A DNA stretch of 64,000 nt, from NCBI RefSeq assembly GCF_000091045.1, contig NC_006670.1:429501-493500 (forward strand), given 5' to 3'. Positions 1 through 10,583 of this stretch are shown here, piece after piece; within the stretch, counting starts at the first letter, position 1; each line of letters starts with the position of its first letter. The notes under the pieces were generated by a model. That model did no database searches, had not been told where the DNA came from, and saw only the letters and a program-made list of their open reading frames with translations. Origin of the DNA: Cryptococcus deneoformans JEC21 (Eukaryota; Basidiomycota; Tremellomycetes; Tremellales; Cryptococcaceae). A program made the translations under genes and the position numbers.

Positions 1-2681
1 ACTGCCCATATGGAGGCTTGAAGCTGCTGGAGAATGAGAAGGAAAGAGTTACAATCGACAAAGTCACCTTGAAGCGGCCGACATCCGTGGAAGAGGTCAT
101 GTCGCTGGTAATGCTGGGAAATGATAGAAGAAGTACCTCATTCACCGAACGGAATTCTGTGTCCTCCAGATCACACCTTGTCCTCCAGATCAACGTTGGC
201 AGAAACGAGAGGGGGACAGACATTGATGTCGCTAACTCTATTGTCAGACAATGTTCAACTTCCGCAACCCTTTCGATCATTGATCTGGCTGGAAGTGAAA
301 AGGCTTCAGTTAACAGAGGGCAGCGAATGAAAGAAGGCGCCAACATCAACAAATCTCTCCTTGCATTAAGTGGCTGTATATCCGCCCTATGCCAGCGACC
401 AGTACGAGGGGTTCGCGTCCATGTTCCATATCGAGACAGCAAGCTCACCCGACTGCTCAAATTTTCCCTTGGGGGTAACTGCCGCACAGTTATGATCAAC
501 TGTATCTCTCCGAGCTCAAAGGATATAGAAGAAACGAACAACACCCTCCTCTGGGCTGACAAAGCAAAGAAGGTGTCGACCAAAGTATCCCGCAATACTG
601 CAGGTGTAGAACTTCGTACAGCCCAATGGTTGCAAAAGATTGTGACTCTCGAAGAGACTATCAAAACTTTGAGATCACAACTTGATAACAGCCATAACGC
701 CAAATCAGGCTTGCAGCAGAAGCGACTGGAGAAGGCTAGAGCAGAGTCACGAGAGGAGTTAGGGAAAGTGGAGGCAGAGCTTGATGCACTCTTACCGATC
801 ATCGTGGAAGGGTCGGAAATGGAGGCTCTATGGAGCGCTTCTGTACTGCAAGTGGAGGCGCTGGAGGCTCGCTTGCAAGACATCACGGTGGAAGTAAAAG
901 ATGGGAGATCGGAAGAAGATGCCAAGAAGGAAAAGGACCATCTGCGCTCTCTCATCTTACAGCAAGATGATGCGTTTAGGTTCAATCACGAAATTCAGGC
1001 TGGCATCCAGAACAAAAGTCTCAAATACATCACCCTCACCAACTTGCTCAAAAAGGCAGAAGAGAAGATGTTTGGGGAGGACATTGAAGAAGCGTTATAT
1101 CAACATCAATTGAAAGTAGCAGAACACAAAGCGCATACCGCCAGGAGCGTGGCAGCAGCTAGGGAGCGAGGTCTCAGAGATTACATCTCCCAGCAAGCAG
1201 AGGCTCTAGCTAAAGCCGCATCAGCTTTCTCCAGATTCTCAAACCAGCTCCGATCGGAGATCATTGCCGTCCAATCCATGCAGTCAGGCGACGATCTAGC
1301 ATCTCTCAAAAGTAGATTCCTTGCTCTGGGGAATCAAGTCGACCAAAGTACAGCTGTACTGTTTGGGAAGAGCCATTCGCTGCCTGCCGCCCCCTCTCAA
1401 CATCGCTTACCTGTGTCCCTGGCTGCTCCATCACCTCGGCGAGTATCCGTTGGCCGGCATGCCCACTCCCCCATGCGCCAAAACGCCTCCCCGAAGAGTG
1501 TTCTCCGAAAGAATTTGTTTGCTGGAATGTCGGTGCCTGAAAAAGCAATCGAGGCCAAGCCTAGACAGATTCGTTGGCCAGATGAGACTGGAGAGGGCAA
1601 AATCGACGATCGGTCCATCGCTCCTGACTGTCCAATCTTCTCAAGTCCAGGAAGTGGTGGCGAAGATAGCGTTTTGGAAGAAGAGACCAATCCAGTCTCC
1701 ATGATTCCTCCTTCTTTAAGGCCTGCTTCTTCCGCTACATCATGCGCTTCAATGTCTCCAGCTCCTTCAACCTCAAATACCAGCGCAAGTGAAGAGATCC
1801 CGGCATGGAAACAGATGAGGATGGCTCGGGGTTTAATTCCGCAGTCGCAGTCTGGCGACAATGTTGGGGGAAACCTAAGCTTTGACTCAAAATCTCCCAC
1901 TTCGGGCTCTAGCCGCGCTGGCCGTACTGGCTTCGTGGGTTCATCAGCCAAGCCTGGTCGGCCCGGACCTTTGTCCGAGATGTCCATTCAAACTTCTGCT
2001 CAACCGAGTCCTCCTTCCTCTTCATCCACTTCCAGCCTCTTGAAACCGACGGCATCATCGGCTGCTAAAGCCAATAGCTCTTCTGCTTTCGCTAATATTA
2101 AAATCGCTATGCCTGCATCAGCGACTGCCGGAACAATGCTCCCTCCTCCGGTTCCGCCCCACAGACGAGACTCGATGATTGGTCCCGACAGACATGGCAG
2201 GCCGAAGCAAAGGCTGAGTATGATCCCTGGTCACGCCGAAGCATCTTTTTCTGGTGTGGGAAAGGGTTTACCGAGCGGTGGGTTGTCAACTTTATCGGGT
2301 GGGGCGCGAATAGTTAGCAACGATAGCAAGAGGAGGATGTCTGTGCAAGGTAAGCTGAGTTTTAGGCGCTGCCTGATGGCCACTGACATATTTTACCTAG
2401 CTGGATCAGTGGGTAGTACCTATTCCCCTCCTGTTAGAGCACCTTCCATTTCTTCTCGCCCTTCTCTGAGCAATCTCCGTGGTGCGGCTTCTTGTGGAGA
2501 TACCTCGGTTTCGACGTCTCGCGGGCTGTCTACCCGGCCATCAGTGAATAGACTGAATGTGGGAGATGTCTCCGCCCTCGCTCCACTCCCGAGGCCCAGC
2601 CTGAGCACCAGATATTCAATGACTAGGCTGAATTCTGGTGTGACCACTGGCGAGGGTGGGGGTAAACCGGTATGGAGATGA
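1..2681 (+). CDS. KIP3: Kinesin-8 (Kip3-like) motor, 5' truncated by window
   Basis: Microtubule motor. Kinesin-8 proteins walk to plus ends and limit microtubule length in spindle and nuclear positioning (family knowledge). The reading frame is open from the first bases, so the N-terminal part of the motor lies outside the window. Seen: switch I SSRSH, switch II DLAGSE, NKSLLALSGCI and YRDSKLTRLL within the first ~150 residues, then the neck segment ending KVSTKVSRN that is typical of kinesin-8. Coiled-coil stretches follow (about residues 205-400), then a Ser/Pro-rich basic tail to the stop at 2679-2681. Exons: 1-2349 and 2401-2681. The 51-nt intron 2350-2400 (GTAAGC...CTAG) is a multiple of three without a stop, so an unspliced reading also stays open. 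Kinesin-8 assignment is an inference from the motor end; the kinesin call itself is secure. Confidence 0.9.
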   Translation, partial: CPYGGLKLLENEKERVTIDKVTLKRPTSVEEVMSLVMLGNDRRSTSFTERNSVSSRSHLVLQINVGRNERGTDIDVANSIVRQCSTSATLSIIDLAGSEKASVNRGQRMKEGANINKSLLALSGCISALCQRPVRGVRVHVPYRDSKLTRLLKFSLGGNCRTVMINCISPSSKDIEETNNTLLWADKAKKVSTKVSRNTAGVELRTAQWLQKIVTLEETIKTLRSQLDNSHNAKSGLQQKRLEKARAESREELGKVEAELDALLPIIVEGSEMEALWSASVLQVEALEARLQDITVEVKDGRSEEDAKKEKDHLRSLILQQDDAFRFNHEIQAGIQNKSLKYITLTNLLKKAEEKMFGEDIEEALYQHQLKVAEHKAHTARSVAAARERGLRDYISQQAEALAKAASAFSRFSNQLRSEIIAVQSMQSGDDLASLKSRFLALGNQVDQSTAVLFGKSHSLPAAPSQHRLPVSLAAPSPRRVSVGRHAHSPMRQNASPKSVLRKNLFAGMSVPEKAIEAKPRQIRWPDETGEGKIDDRSIAPDCPIFSSPGSGGEDSVLEEETNPVSMIPPSLRPASSATSCASMSPAPSTSNTSASEEIPAWKQMRMARGLIPQSQSGDNVGGNLSFDSKSPTSGSSRAGRTGFVGSSAKPGRPGPLSEMSIQTSAQPSPPSSSSTSSLLKPTASSAAKANSSSAFANIKIAMPASATAGTMLPPPVPPHRRDSMIGPDRHGRPKQRLSMIPGHAEASFSGVGKGLPSGGLSTLSGGARIVSNDSKRRMSVQGKLSFRRCLMATDIFYLAGSVGSTYSPPVRAPSISSRPSLSNLRGAASCGDTSVSTSRGLSTRPSVNRLNVGDVSALAPLPRPSLSTRYSMTRLNSGVTTGEGGGKPVWR

Positions 2682-3231
2682 GTGATTTGCACCAGGATGG
2701 TTGGCCGCCTTCCATGGACTTTTTTTGATCCGTCGGTTGTGAGCTGAGGAGTATGTATTGGCCTGTAAAAACTATATAACTGTACAACATTTGTAAGCAT
2801 ATGCATGGAAATACCTTTTACGACAAATTAAAAGTGTCGATAAAATATAATCAATATGAAGAAGAGACCTGACCCTCCTGGCCATTATTTATTTACGTAT
2901 CACTTGTGCGCGCAGATGCATCCTACTACAGTAATAAATAAGTTTGTACCAACGGGTATTGAGCATCTCGTCAATCAGCCGCTGAAAAAAGCAGACCTTT
3001 CTACATTAGCAAGATCATCTTGCATACCATATAACGGGAATTTTCCTCTAATGAAAGAGAATCACATGAAGAATACTAAATTTGTTATCCATGGTCAGGC
3101 ATGGCTTGGGGAGGCCAACAAGCAATCGCGGGGGACTTGTGGAGATGTTGCCGCGAGTGAAGATCAATTGTCATCTCCTTTCTTCTAGTCATCATTTTAT
3201 CTACGTTGATAATGACTTGGGATAGTCTATA
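2682..3231. other. Intergenic, kinesin 3' UTR and promoter of next gene
   Basis: AT-rich stretch just after the kinesin stop (several AATAAA/ATAAAT-like motifs near 2820-2950) fits 3' end formation. A 110-codon open frame at 2856-3188 has no intron signals and no recognisable motif, and I do not regard it as a gene. Confidence 0.5.
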
Positions 3232-4493
3232 ATGCCCCGCGGTTATTCTTCTTCTATAGGGTCAGCATCAACATACAGTCCATTACTCATAAACCCTTCA
3301 TCCCAACCAGAATCTTCCTTCGTCCCACCACCGACTAACGGTCACAGGCTCAGCCTGCGATACGCCTATCCGCTCGTGCCGCTGGCCTCATTGGATGCGC
3401 TGTATACCCTTCATCACCATATCTCTACTTCTCAGGGCCTTCCAGGTGATGTGTTGACAATCGGTATCGCCCGGGCCCTTGTACTCTTTGCAGTCGGGTG
3501 CACTCAACGCTGGCGCGCAAGGGGAGGCTGGGTAGGTGTGGTCAAGGCTGTCAGTATCTTCATGGCAATATGGGAGGCATGCAGAAGGGTGTTAAGTCGG
3601 AATTTGGAAAACGATGGAAATGAGGGATTAGAGACCAATCTCATTTGGTTTCTTATGGCGGTGAGTCTGCCTCTGTATACCAAGTATACAATGCGACGAT
3701 GGAGCTGACGACAACGTAGTTTGGAGGTCTGGGCATCGTTGAATATGTGCGTGAATACGGCAGTATCATCGTTGACTATTGATTAGACTGACCTTGTTTA
3801 CAGCTCGTTTTTCTGCTCCTTCTCCGTTTGTCCCCGCCTCCTCTTCGCATCAATCCCCTCGCCCTTCGTCTTCCACGGTCCTATACTCAGACAGACATGC
3901 CGTTCGCCTTCCATACCGAAAGTGCCATCCTTACACCAGGGTCATTAAGAGCTCAAAGACGAATGCACGGTAGGAATATCAGTAACGTTAGTCGAACTAC
4001 TGTGAGGAGTGACTGGTCGCGGAGCGAGAGAGGCGTGCAAGGAGAAAGGGATGTATTCCGTGTGAATGACCAGTTCATGGAGGATGGAGAGGATACGGAT
4101 GAGGATGAAGGCGGAAGCGGCGAACCTGTTTACGAATATGATGACTATACTTCGGACGGACATGACGGTTTCCCAGAAGGTGATGATGCCTCGTCAGTCT
4201 CTTCCTCCTCTATCATCGACCTCCCACCTCCTTTATCCCCTGCAGCTCTATCTGTGCCGACGTTCCCGGCCAGTCTCAGTATATCCTCTCGCCTTGGAGC
4301 CCTTGATAGATCTCCAGTCATAGGGCCTCTAGTCCGGCGCACAAGAAGTGCAAGGTTTTTAGGGCGAAGCTGGGGTAGTTCTACAGGGAGAGAAGTTGAT
4401 GGGGAAGCAGAGCTCGGGCAAGCGGGCAGTAGTATCGGACGAGATTGGTGTACAAGAGAGATGGATGAAGGGTATGGGACGTTTAATGATTGA
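3232..4493 (+). CDS. Multi-pass membrane protein, unknown function
   Basis: I do not recognise this protein (381 residues). Exons: 3232-3660, 3720-3746 and 3804-4493. The middle exon is only 27 nt (FGGLGIVEY) and both junctions keep phase 0. The joined exons create one continuous hydrophobic helix, FLMA + FGGLGIVEY + LVFLLLLRL, around residues 137-160, which supports the splicing. Two earlier hydrophobic segments lie near residues 80-95 (IGIARALVLFAVGC) and 102-118 (WVGVVKAVSIFMAIW). The C-terminal ~200 residues are hydrophilic, acidic around EDTDEDEGGSGE, and rich in Ser. The layout resembles the N-terminal membrane part of some fungal transporters, but I see no ATP-binding or other catalytic motif. 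The neighbour downstream converges on it with 169 nt between stop codons. Confidence 0.75.
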
Positions 4494-4662
4494 TGACATT
4501 GTATCGATTTTGTACAAGTATCTTGGACTGTTGATGGAAAAAAAAAACCAACATGTATAATATATCGTCCTTGCGTATAGGCGTGTTCTACGGAATGAAT
4601 ATAGAAACAGTTTTATACTTGTATAATGAAAGAGTCACGCTGTGGACCTAAAAAGCAGAACA

Positions 4663-7600
4663 CTAGTTGATAATTCTCACGACCCTCACGCCACACTCAT
4701 CCCATCCTTGGCGTTTAAAGACATCTGCTCCCCTTTCAAAGGGCACCACTGCGTTCTCACCTTCCAGCACTGGCCTAAAGGTTGCCATACACGGTTCCTC
4801 CATCACATCACGGCAATCCATCCCGGATGCGTCAATCTCTGGCTCACCAGACCCGATGGGAGAGACGTATTCAAAGGCGATAAACTTTGAGTCTTTGCGT
4901 TTTGAACCAAACACTGTTCTCAGTGTCTTGATGCCCGACGGGCGGGAAGCCAAGTGGGGCGGGACGCGGTTCAGAGTTGTTTCGGGGCGCTTGGTCGATA
5001 CCAATCTACAGAATGCACATTTAGAAACCCCCCATGACATGGTAATGAAACAAAACCGAAATCATACTCACTTTCCGCCACTCTTCAATGCTCTTTTTGC
5101 AGTGTCATACACCCTTTGCCCACCCTGGGTGTCAAACACAAAGTCATACCCATTTTCCTCCAGATTGATCATCACTGCCGCCGGAGAACCCATGAGCACT
5201 CCCTTGGCCCCATTCTCAATACACTTTTGGTGAGCCTCATGCGAGTCGTCCCCACCGGGGACGATAGCCGTCACGTATACACCTGCGCGGGACATGACCT
5301 GACAGACGAGTGCGGCGATACCAGTATGGGCGTTGATGATAATGGCGCGGAACTGGCGATTGAGAGAGCCACGAACGCATCGCGCTGCAGCGATGCCTTG
5401 GAGAGGGAGAATCGAGAGTTGTTCGAGTGTGAGAAGGGTAGGGAATGGTGCTCGAGAGACACGTCGACGGTCGACAAGAATGTACTCTGCCAATGCGCCG
5501 CTCTAAAAGAGTAAAAAAAGTTTGTCAGCAATACATAATTTCACAAACATCTTCAACAGGTATTGAAACCGCTTTTTTTTACCTTGCGAATGTCCAATAA
5601 ACCCATCACGACGTCACCTCTGACCACTTCCTTTTCATCTGTTCCAACCACCAACGCCCTCCCCACAAAACTCCTTCCTGGCACATACTTGCCCACATCC
5701 CCTCTTCCCTTTTCGTCCACGGCACGTACATCCACTTGATCCACCGCAACAGCATAAACCTGTACGAGCACTTGGTTCTTTCCCGTCTTTCCTGGGGGTT
5801 TTGAGTGAGAGCTAAACTCTACAAGGGGCGGGAGCTGGTCACGGAGGTGTGCGGGGGTAGCGTTGTGGTGGTCAAATGTGGAATGGAGTGTGATGGATGC
5901 CATGGTGGCGTGTGGAAGACCAAGGATACGTGCGTCTAGGTCGGGCGCTGATTTGGCCGGGTTTGACTGTTTGTAAGCGCCCAGAGGTAAAATCAAGTTG
6001 CTACGATGTTTATCAGCCTCGATCTCAACACATGAAAAAAACAAAAAGGGCAAGACTCACGTGTACCCAGGAGCACTTTCTTGATCCCTTCCATGCGATT
6101 CCATCAACATCCCATCACCATACGAACTCCCTTCCCACTTTGACCCGCCTGTAAACCTATACCCAGCAGCGCTCTTCGACCTCTTGATCATGGACGGTAA
6201 AGGCAATTCAGCCAATCCATCATCTTCTTCGCCTGCCTCACTGCCACCATGTACGTGTCCAGCTGTTGGGCCGTGGCCGACTTCGCTCCTCGAGCCTCTA
6301 AAGATGCTAGACTTTCTCGAATGCGACAAATGTCCTCCTCCATTATCGTGGTACATGGATAACCTTGAGCGGCTCCTCTCGGGAGGGGGCGAAGAGCGAT
6401 AGAGACGTTCAGAGTCTTGGGGGGTCATCTCTGGAAGGATGGTGAGGATGTCGGGGTCCAGGAAGGAAGGCGGTTCGAACCCGGCCCGCGGAGTGGTTGG
6501 ACGTGTAGGGATAGGTGATTGGGATTGGGATTGGGATTGGGGGGGACGCCAAGTGGATTCTGATGTTAATAATGAGGGAGATGTAGGACGAGAGGATTGA
6601 GAGAGACGGCCAGGTGATGACGATGATGGGGGTAAAGGCGATGGAGTCCTTGGCGGATAGACGGGAGCCTCTGGACGCTGGAGCTCGGATCGCGTAGTGT
6701 TCAAACCCTGACGATTGTCCTCTTGACCATCAGCATCCGCTTCTGATAAACGACTACTACTACTACTCTGGCGCGTCTCGCTGGAATAGAGCTTGGGCGC
6801 ATACGACCGACTCGGCAACGGCAAGTTGTCCGACGCCGAGCCCTGAGAATATTCGCTAGGCGACGAGTACGATACCGGTACTGATGCTGATGCTGATACT
6901 GATGCTGATACACTCGGATCGTAAAGAGCTTGCGGGACGTTGCCCCCGTTGGCTGACGCGTTGGAAGGAGAATGGATCGAACCGCCTGCGAGGCTGGGAG
7001 AGTTGATCAGCTTGTCAAAGGAAGGTAAAGATGCAGCGGGTAAAGGGGTGAACTTGGACTGTCTTCTTGGTGGAGAATTACTAGCGCCGGCAGGGGTAGG
7101 TGGGAATCCCTCCCATCCTGTAGTTCCATTGGGAGGCAGGTACATGACAGGCGTTGTCGCGCCGGATCTGCTACCAGTACTCGCCGCCGCCGCCGCCCAT
7201 CCACCTTTGCCAAACCCGGCGACGATACTACTTGCCCTGCTGGCACCACTTGCTCCATCTCGTCCTCCTCCTCCTCCGCCGCCGGATCCAAAGGACGCTT
7301 CGGAAGTTGATCGGCTGATACCTTCGAATGCGTTGTGCGAACGCCGCGACGAGGAGCGAATGGACTGTGCTCTGCTACAAGGCCGGGAAGACGATTTGGG
7401 AGTGCGTGAGCCGCCAGCACGACGATGGGGTTGACGCGCCGACTCTTCTTCGTCATCTGAGCCTGCTTGGCCTGATGCACTCTCCATATCCTCGTCGTCC
7501 TTTGAAGGAAGAGGCGGCGGCTGTTCCGCCGTGTTGCGAGGGGGGTTGATTACTCTAGGTGCAAGAGTGGGACGAGAGGTGGTATGCGGTAGGTGGTCGG

Positions 7601-8729
7601 GATGGAGGGCGGACCGATCAATAGGCGAAGTGGGCTGAGAGTGGAAAGGGGTGGAGATGGGATCGGGTATAGGCGCTGGTGTAGGAGGCAAGAGGTTGAA
7701 CACGGGAGCGCCCAACAGGATTTCTGTCTTTGGTCTCGGTTTCGGGGTGACGACCGGGTCCAGCATAGGTTCGGCCATGTCGACAGCTCTAGGCGTTTCT
7801 ATAGGCTCGGGAAGAGGTGCGTCGATGGCGACTGGGGCAGCCGCGTCGAACGAAAATGAGAATGAAGAGCGAGGGGTGTAGAACACTTCTGAATCTGAAT
7901 CTGAATTCGACACTTGTTGCACGAGTTCAATTTTAGGCGGGATTGGTGTGGGTGGTGTTACTGACTGGGAAGATGAGCTAGGCGTTGATTGTCTCGAGGC
8001 AGGTGGGGTAAGCAGGGCGGTAGGCGCGTTTGCGGGCACTGATATGGGCGGCCTTGTAGGCTGTTTCGCAGCCTTTAGCTGTTTCTCTGCAGCTGACTGG
8101 GTCACCCGCGGCAAAGTGGGGGCGACGGGCGAGATGGGGACCAAAGGGGAAGAAGAAGCCGACGACGTCTCGCTCAGCCTCGAGTGCAGTGCCGGGGGCG
8201 TCGAGCACAATGAAGAGTCTGAACGGTCGATGACCGGCTTGGGCTTGCGCTTCTTTGTCGTCTTTGCTGGCACATTACCCGGTTGGGCTTGCACGGGAGG
8301 CGGCGGCTTCTCCTTTCTTCTTGAAGAGCGCACAGATGGTGCAGCAGAGGCGGTGCCTATTTCCGAGACGGACTCTCCTACGGGGGCATGGACGATCTCT
8401 CCGTTGCGCAGGACGACATGGTGGGTGGCTTTCCCCGACGGTTTTGGGAACCTGGTGGTCCTGAACGAGGTATCGCTTGCAGCGGAGGCGGACACGACCG
8501 AGCTTGGAGCGCGAGAGACCCGTCTGCTGGGGCCGGCATCCTGGTGGCAGATGTGGCTGTGGGCGTAGGCAGGGCGGTAGTCGTCCACTGGCGCATAGCG
8601 GGATGCGGCGGAGGCGGGATAGCGGTCGGCGTCGCGGTAGCTGTCTGACCAGGGCGGGGGGGCGTTTGGGTCTGCGTACGAGCGTGCCGGCTTGCGGAGG
8701 ACGGTCTGTATGAACGTGGGCTTGGGCAT
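4663..8729 (-). CDS. Disordered N-terminal region fused to MDR (quinone oxidoreductase/AST-like) domain
   Basis: Predicted 1285 residues. Exons (minus): 8729-6061, 6000-5583, 5502-5072 and 5005-4663; introns of 60, 80 and 66 nt all start GT(A/G) and end AG, and phases agree. Residues 1 to ~890 are low-complexity Ser/Pro/Ala-rich sequence with poly-Ser and poly-Gly runs and no domain I recognise, apart from a short conserved-looking patch HHVVLRNGEIVHAP near residue 105. Residues ~890-1285 form a medium-chain dehydrogenase/reductase fold: QVLVQVYAVAVDQVDVRA, then PGRSFVGRALVVG, the Rossmann loop NAHTGIAALVCQVMSRAG, and FVFDTQGG. Catalytic-zinc Cys/His ligands are absent, as in quinone oxidoreductases and yeast Ast1/Ast2, which are membrane-trafficking factors. 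The Rossmann loop departs from the usual GxxGxVG. Enzyme activity is therefore uncertain. The fused architecture is unusual; the splice junction is the point to test. Confidence 0.8.
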
Positions 8730-8880
8730 GGCGGGGGGTGTGTTATTTATTCAAGATTACTTATGGCGGCAATGTATCTACTGGGTGATTATTTATCCAC
8801 TATTTACCACTGCGTACGTAATGGAAAGGCCAGGCCATAACCGGCGTCACGGACGTTTTGATGGACGGTTGCCACTAAGG

Positions 8881-10374
8881 ATGGTGACGCCCCCGAAACA
8901 CCTCGCGATCGCCGCCGCGCTCCCCCCCCACCGCGACACCCTCTACCGGGCCGCGATCCCCGCGCCCGCGAACCTCCCCTTCCTCCCCCGCCTCCCCCTC
9001 GCCACCCTCCTCCTCCTCCGCCCCGCGCCCCTGCCCGCGGACCACCACCTCCGCGCATGGGCCCGCCAGCACGGCGTGCGCGTCGAGTGGGTGCGCGCAG
9101 ACGAGATGGACGAGGAGAAGCTCGGCATGGGCAGGACAGAGGTCGCCCTCGCCCTCAAGGTGCGTCCCGCCGCCCGTGCATCGCTGACCGCTAGACCATC
9201 CTGGACCCGGCGCTGTACCCGCTGTGCATCGCCGACGTCGACGGCGTGTCGCATACAACGCTCGTGGTCGCGTGCCTCAGGAAGCTGCAGGGCTGGCATA
9301 TGGACTCTATCGTCGACGAGATCAGCCGGTGCGTGTTGCCAGTGACTGCGCCAGTACTGACGGCGCTGCAGCTTTGCGCCAAACTACGAAGATCTGCCTC
9401 TCGTGGCATTCATAAGCTCCTTTTGCGCGCCGCCCTCGTCCTCGTCGGCGTCCGCGGGCGCGCCGTCCACCGCTGACCAATTCACGCTGCCGCCGCCGCC
9501 CTACCCCGCATGGCTCTGGCCCTGTCCCCCCTCCGCCCAGCCCCGCCCCAAACCGCGCGACCGGTCCTCCTCCACCCCGGCTGCCACACCCGTCTCCTTC
9601 AACCCGCTCCCCTTCCCTCACCCCCTTGTAGCCCGGAAGCACCCAACGATGCGGCTCGTCTTCCCGCCCTTGCCTCCCCACGCCCAGACCCAGCTTCAGT
9701 CTCAACCGCCAGGACAGCAGCAGCAGCAGCAAACGCTCACAGCTCTTCCGCTCAACAGCCCGGGACCCATTGTGCCCATTCTCCCGTCGCCCGCTCATTC
9801 TGACATCTCACGTATGCCGTCCCTTCGTCACCACCGCGAAAAATCAACAACCTCCTCGCCCACCCACACTCAAAGCCCCCCTCCACCACCGCCGCCCGCC
9901 ACAAAAGACGACGCTCAGACGTCCGTCTCACCAGGTCCCAACGCTGGAGCTGGCGTCGGACGCACCGATACCGTGTCAGACCGCGCGGGATCACCCGAAC
10001 AAGGTGTCCTGGGCGTGGCAGCGAACATTGTCAATGCAAGTCTCAATGGGATCGCCGGCGTCCTGTCAAGTGCGGGTGTGACACCGCCCCAGGCAGAGGA
10101 ACAGGCGAAATCGGCAAAACAGGCGGCCGTGGAAACCCCGAAGGATGAGGAGCGAGAGGGTGAGCGAGAGCGTGGTGATTTAACAGAAGGAAAAGCTGCA
10201 AATCAAACTATAACCACGTCGATGAACGCCTTTAACATGAATCGTGAACCGACGTTATCGTCGTCGGAAATGGCGGAATCATCTACCAGCGGTGTCACCG
10301 CTTCGGCCGACGACGTAGACGATCAGGACCATCTACGAGAATCAGAAGGCGAAGAGGATGAAGATGATTACGAC

Positions 10375-10409
<35 letters not shown>

Positions 10410-10461
10410 TATACGAGCCACTTCTCAATATATAAGCGCTTTAGACCTTGCGGGCTTTTAG
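8881..10461 (+). CDS. Siw14/Oca-family phosphatase fold, catalytic residues replaced
   Basis: Predicted 500 residues. Exons 8881-9159, 9195-9328 and 9372-10461; introns of 35 and 43 nt are among the shortest in the window and each has a CTGAC branch site. The N-terminal ~165 residues match the Siw14/Oca dual-specificity-phosphatase-like family: LYRAAIPAPANLPFLPRL at the start, then VVACLRKLQGWHMDSIVDE. In the active family members the loop reads HCxxGxxRT; here the matching columns read ADVDGVSHT, so the nucleophile Cys is Asp and the loop Arg is His. The remaining ~330 residues are Pro/Ser/Gln-rich and end in a long acidic run (poly-Glu) and ISALDLAGF. The first 700 bases are strikingly C-rich. 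An in-frame ATG at 8821 is an alternative start; 8881 keeps the usual short lead before the fold. Confidence 0.8.
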
Positions 10462-10583
10462 ATATCAAATTGTGTTGTATACAAATGCTATACTCGTTAC
10501 CCCCCGATACGTATCAATAATGATGAAACTGCATTTCAATTTCCCGGTATTTAAGAATATACAACCACCGTTTTTGCTCGCGC

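Noticed and set aside
2856..3188. 110-codon open frame between kinesin and the membrane protein
   Set aside because: Mostly within 3' UTR-like sequence, no motif, no splice signals.
6465..6490. B-box-like GGTTCGAACCCGG
   Set aside because: Inside the coding exon of the MDR fusion gene and without a partner A-box.
7948..8568. 206-codon plus-strand open frame
   Set aside because: Antisense shadow of the Ser/Pro-rich first exon of the MDR gene; repeats such as GGG-rich runs explain it.
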